DNA from: Bostrychus sinensis | Lineage: Eukaryota > Chordata > Actinopteri > Gobiiformes > Eleotridae | Length of the DNA stretch: 64,000 nt | Assembly: GCA_020698575.1 (NCBI GenBank) | Contig: CM036242.1 | Coordinates: forward strand, 6,878,754-6,942,753 | Direction of reading: 5' to 3' | Position numbers and translations under genes: made by a program | Notes under the pieces: generated by a model | What the model was told of the DNA's origin: nothing | The model's database searches: none | The model's input: the letters and a program-made list of their open reading frames with translations, nothing else | Part shown: positions 63,906 to 64,000 of the stretch, in pieces | How the letters are laid out: each line of letters starts with the position of its first letter | Position numbering within the stretch: position 1 is the first letter of the stretch

Positions 63906-64000
63906 CACTGTAAAAAATATCTGTAGATTTCATGGTAAAAATCTGTAAAATCTCAACAGTAAAAGACCGTAGTTGATATATCGGTAAAATACTGTTTTGG
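63906..64000. mobile_element. CACTGTAAAAAA-type MITE (copy 2, cut by window end)
   Basis: The 95 visible bases match the start of copy 1 with one difference (G for A at 63975). Confidence 0.92.

Noticed and set aside
1..64000. CRISPR arrays, operons, bacterial promoters
   Set aside because: The tandem repeats here lack spacer structure and the genes are spliced eukaryotic genes.

Overview
This looks like nuclear DNA from a teleost fish, probably a percomorph. The evidence is spliced genes with GT/AG introns, very dense teleost-type mobile elements (hAT and Tc1/mariner MITEs, L2 and RTE retrotransposons, a 5S-derived SINE) and a follicle-stimulating hormone beta subunit of the spiny-rayed-fish type. 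Three genes can be reconstructed exon by exon. The rest is introns, repeats and broken element genes. No bacterial features, CRISPR arrays or canonical tRNA/rRNA genes were seen.

Region 1 (221-15635, minus strand): an intact 17-exon Fc-receptor-like / immunoglobulin-superfamily receptor. It has a signal peptide on two exons, eight Ig domains of one exon each, a transmembrane exon and a tail with four tyrosine motifs (VTYSEL, CVYSNV, VLYSQI, TLYSEV). All exon phases are compatible and give 930 residues. Domains 1-2 and 3-4 look like a duplicated two-exon module, and an L2 retrotransposon lies between the two modules. The first long intron also holds a CCGCCATCA minisatellite and a 1-kb hAT element.

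Region 2 (about 16055-27046): transposon territory. A TTAA-flanked MITE carries a 32-bp satellite of about 21 units. An 8.2-kb Tc1-family element (17723-25960) has been split by later insertions: a tRNA-like SINE, a hAT with a perfect 8-bp target duplication, a decayed HECT-like gene and two oppositely oriented integrase-gene remnants.

Region 3 (27235-34694, plus strand): a five-exon gene whose reconstructed 216-residue product joins an N-terminal THAP zinc-finger domain to a C-terminal ARL14EP (ARF7EP_C) cysteine-rich domain. Its introns hold a solo LTR and several hAT/Tc1 MITEs, some within about 60 bp of exon borders.

Region 4 (43107-about 47513, minus strand): fshb, with two coding exons giving 121 residues and 12 cysteines, plus a probable non-coding first exon and TATA box. 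ARL14EP also neighbours FSHB in human (11p14.1), so the linkage supports calling the region 3 gene the local arl14ep. Here the two genes converge.

Region 5 (47.7-64 kb): no intact gene recognised. It contains repeats, a TIR element with a broken conserved exon, a 2.2-kb minisatellite of 21-bp units with higher-order structure (which makes long but spurious open frames), several MITEs with clear target duplications, and two nearly identical MITE copies at the end of the window.
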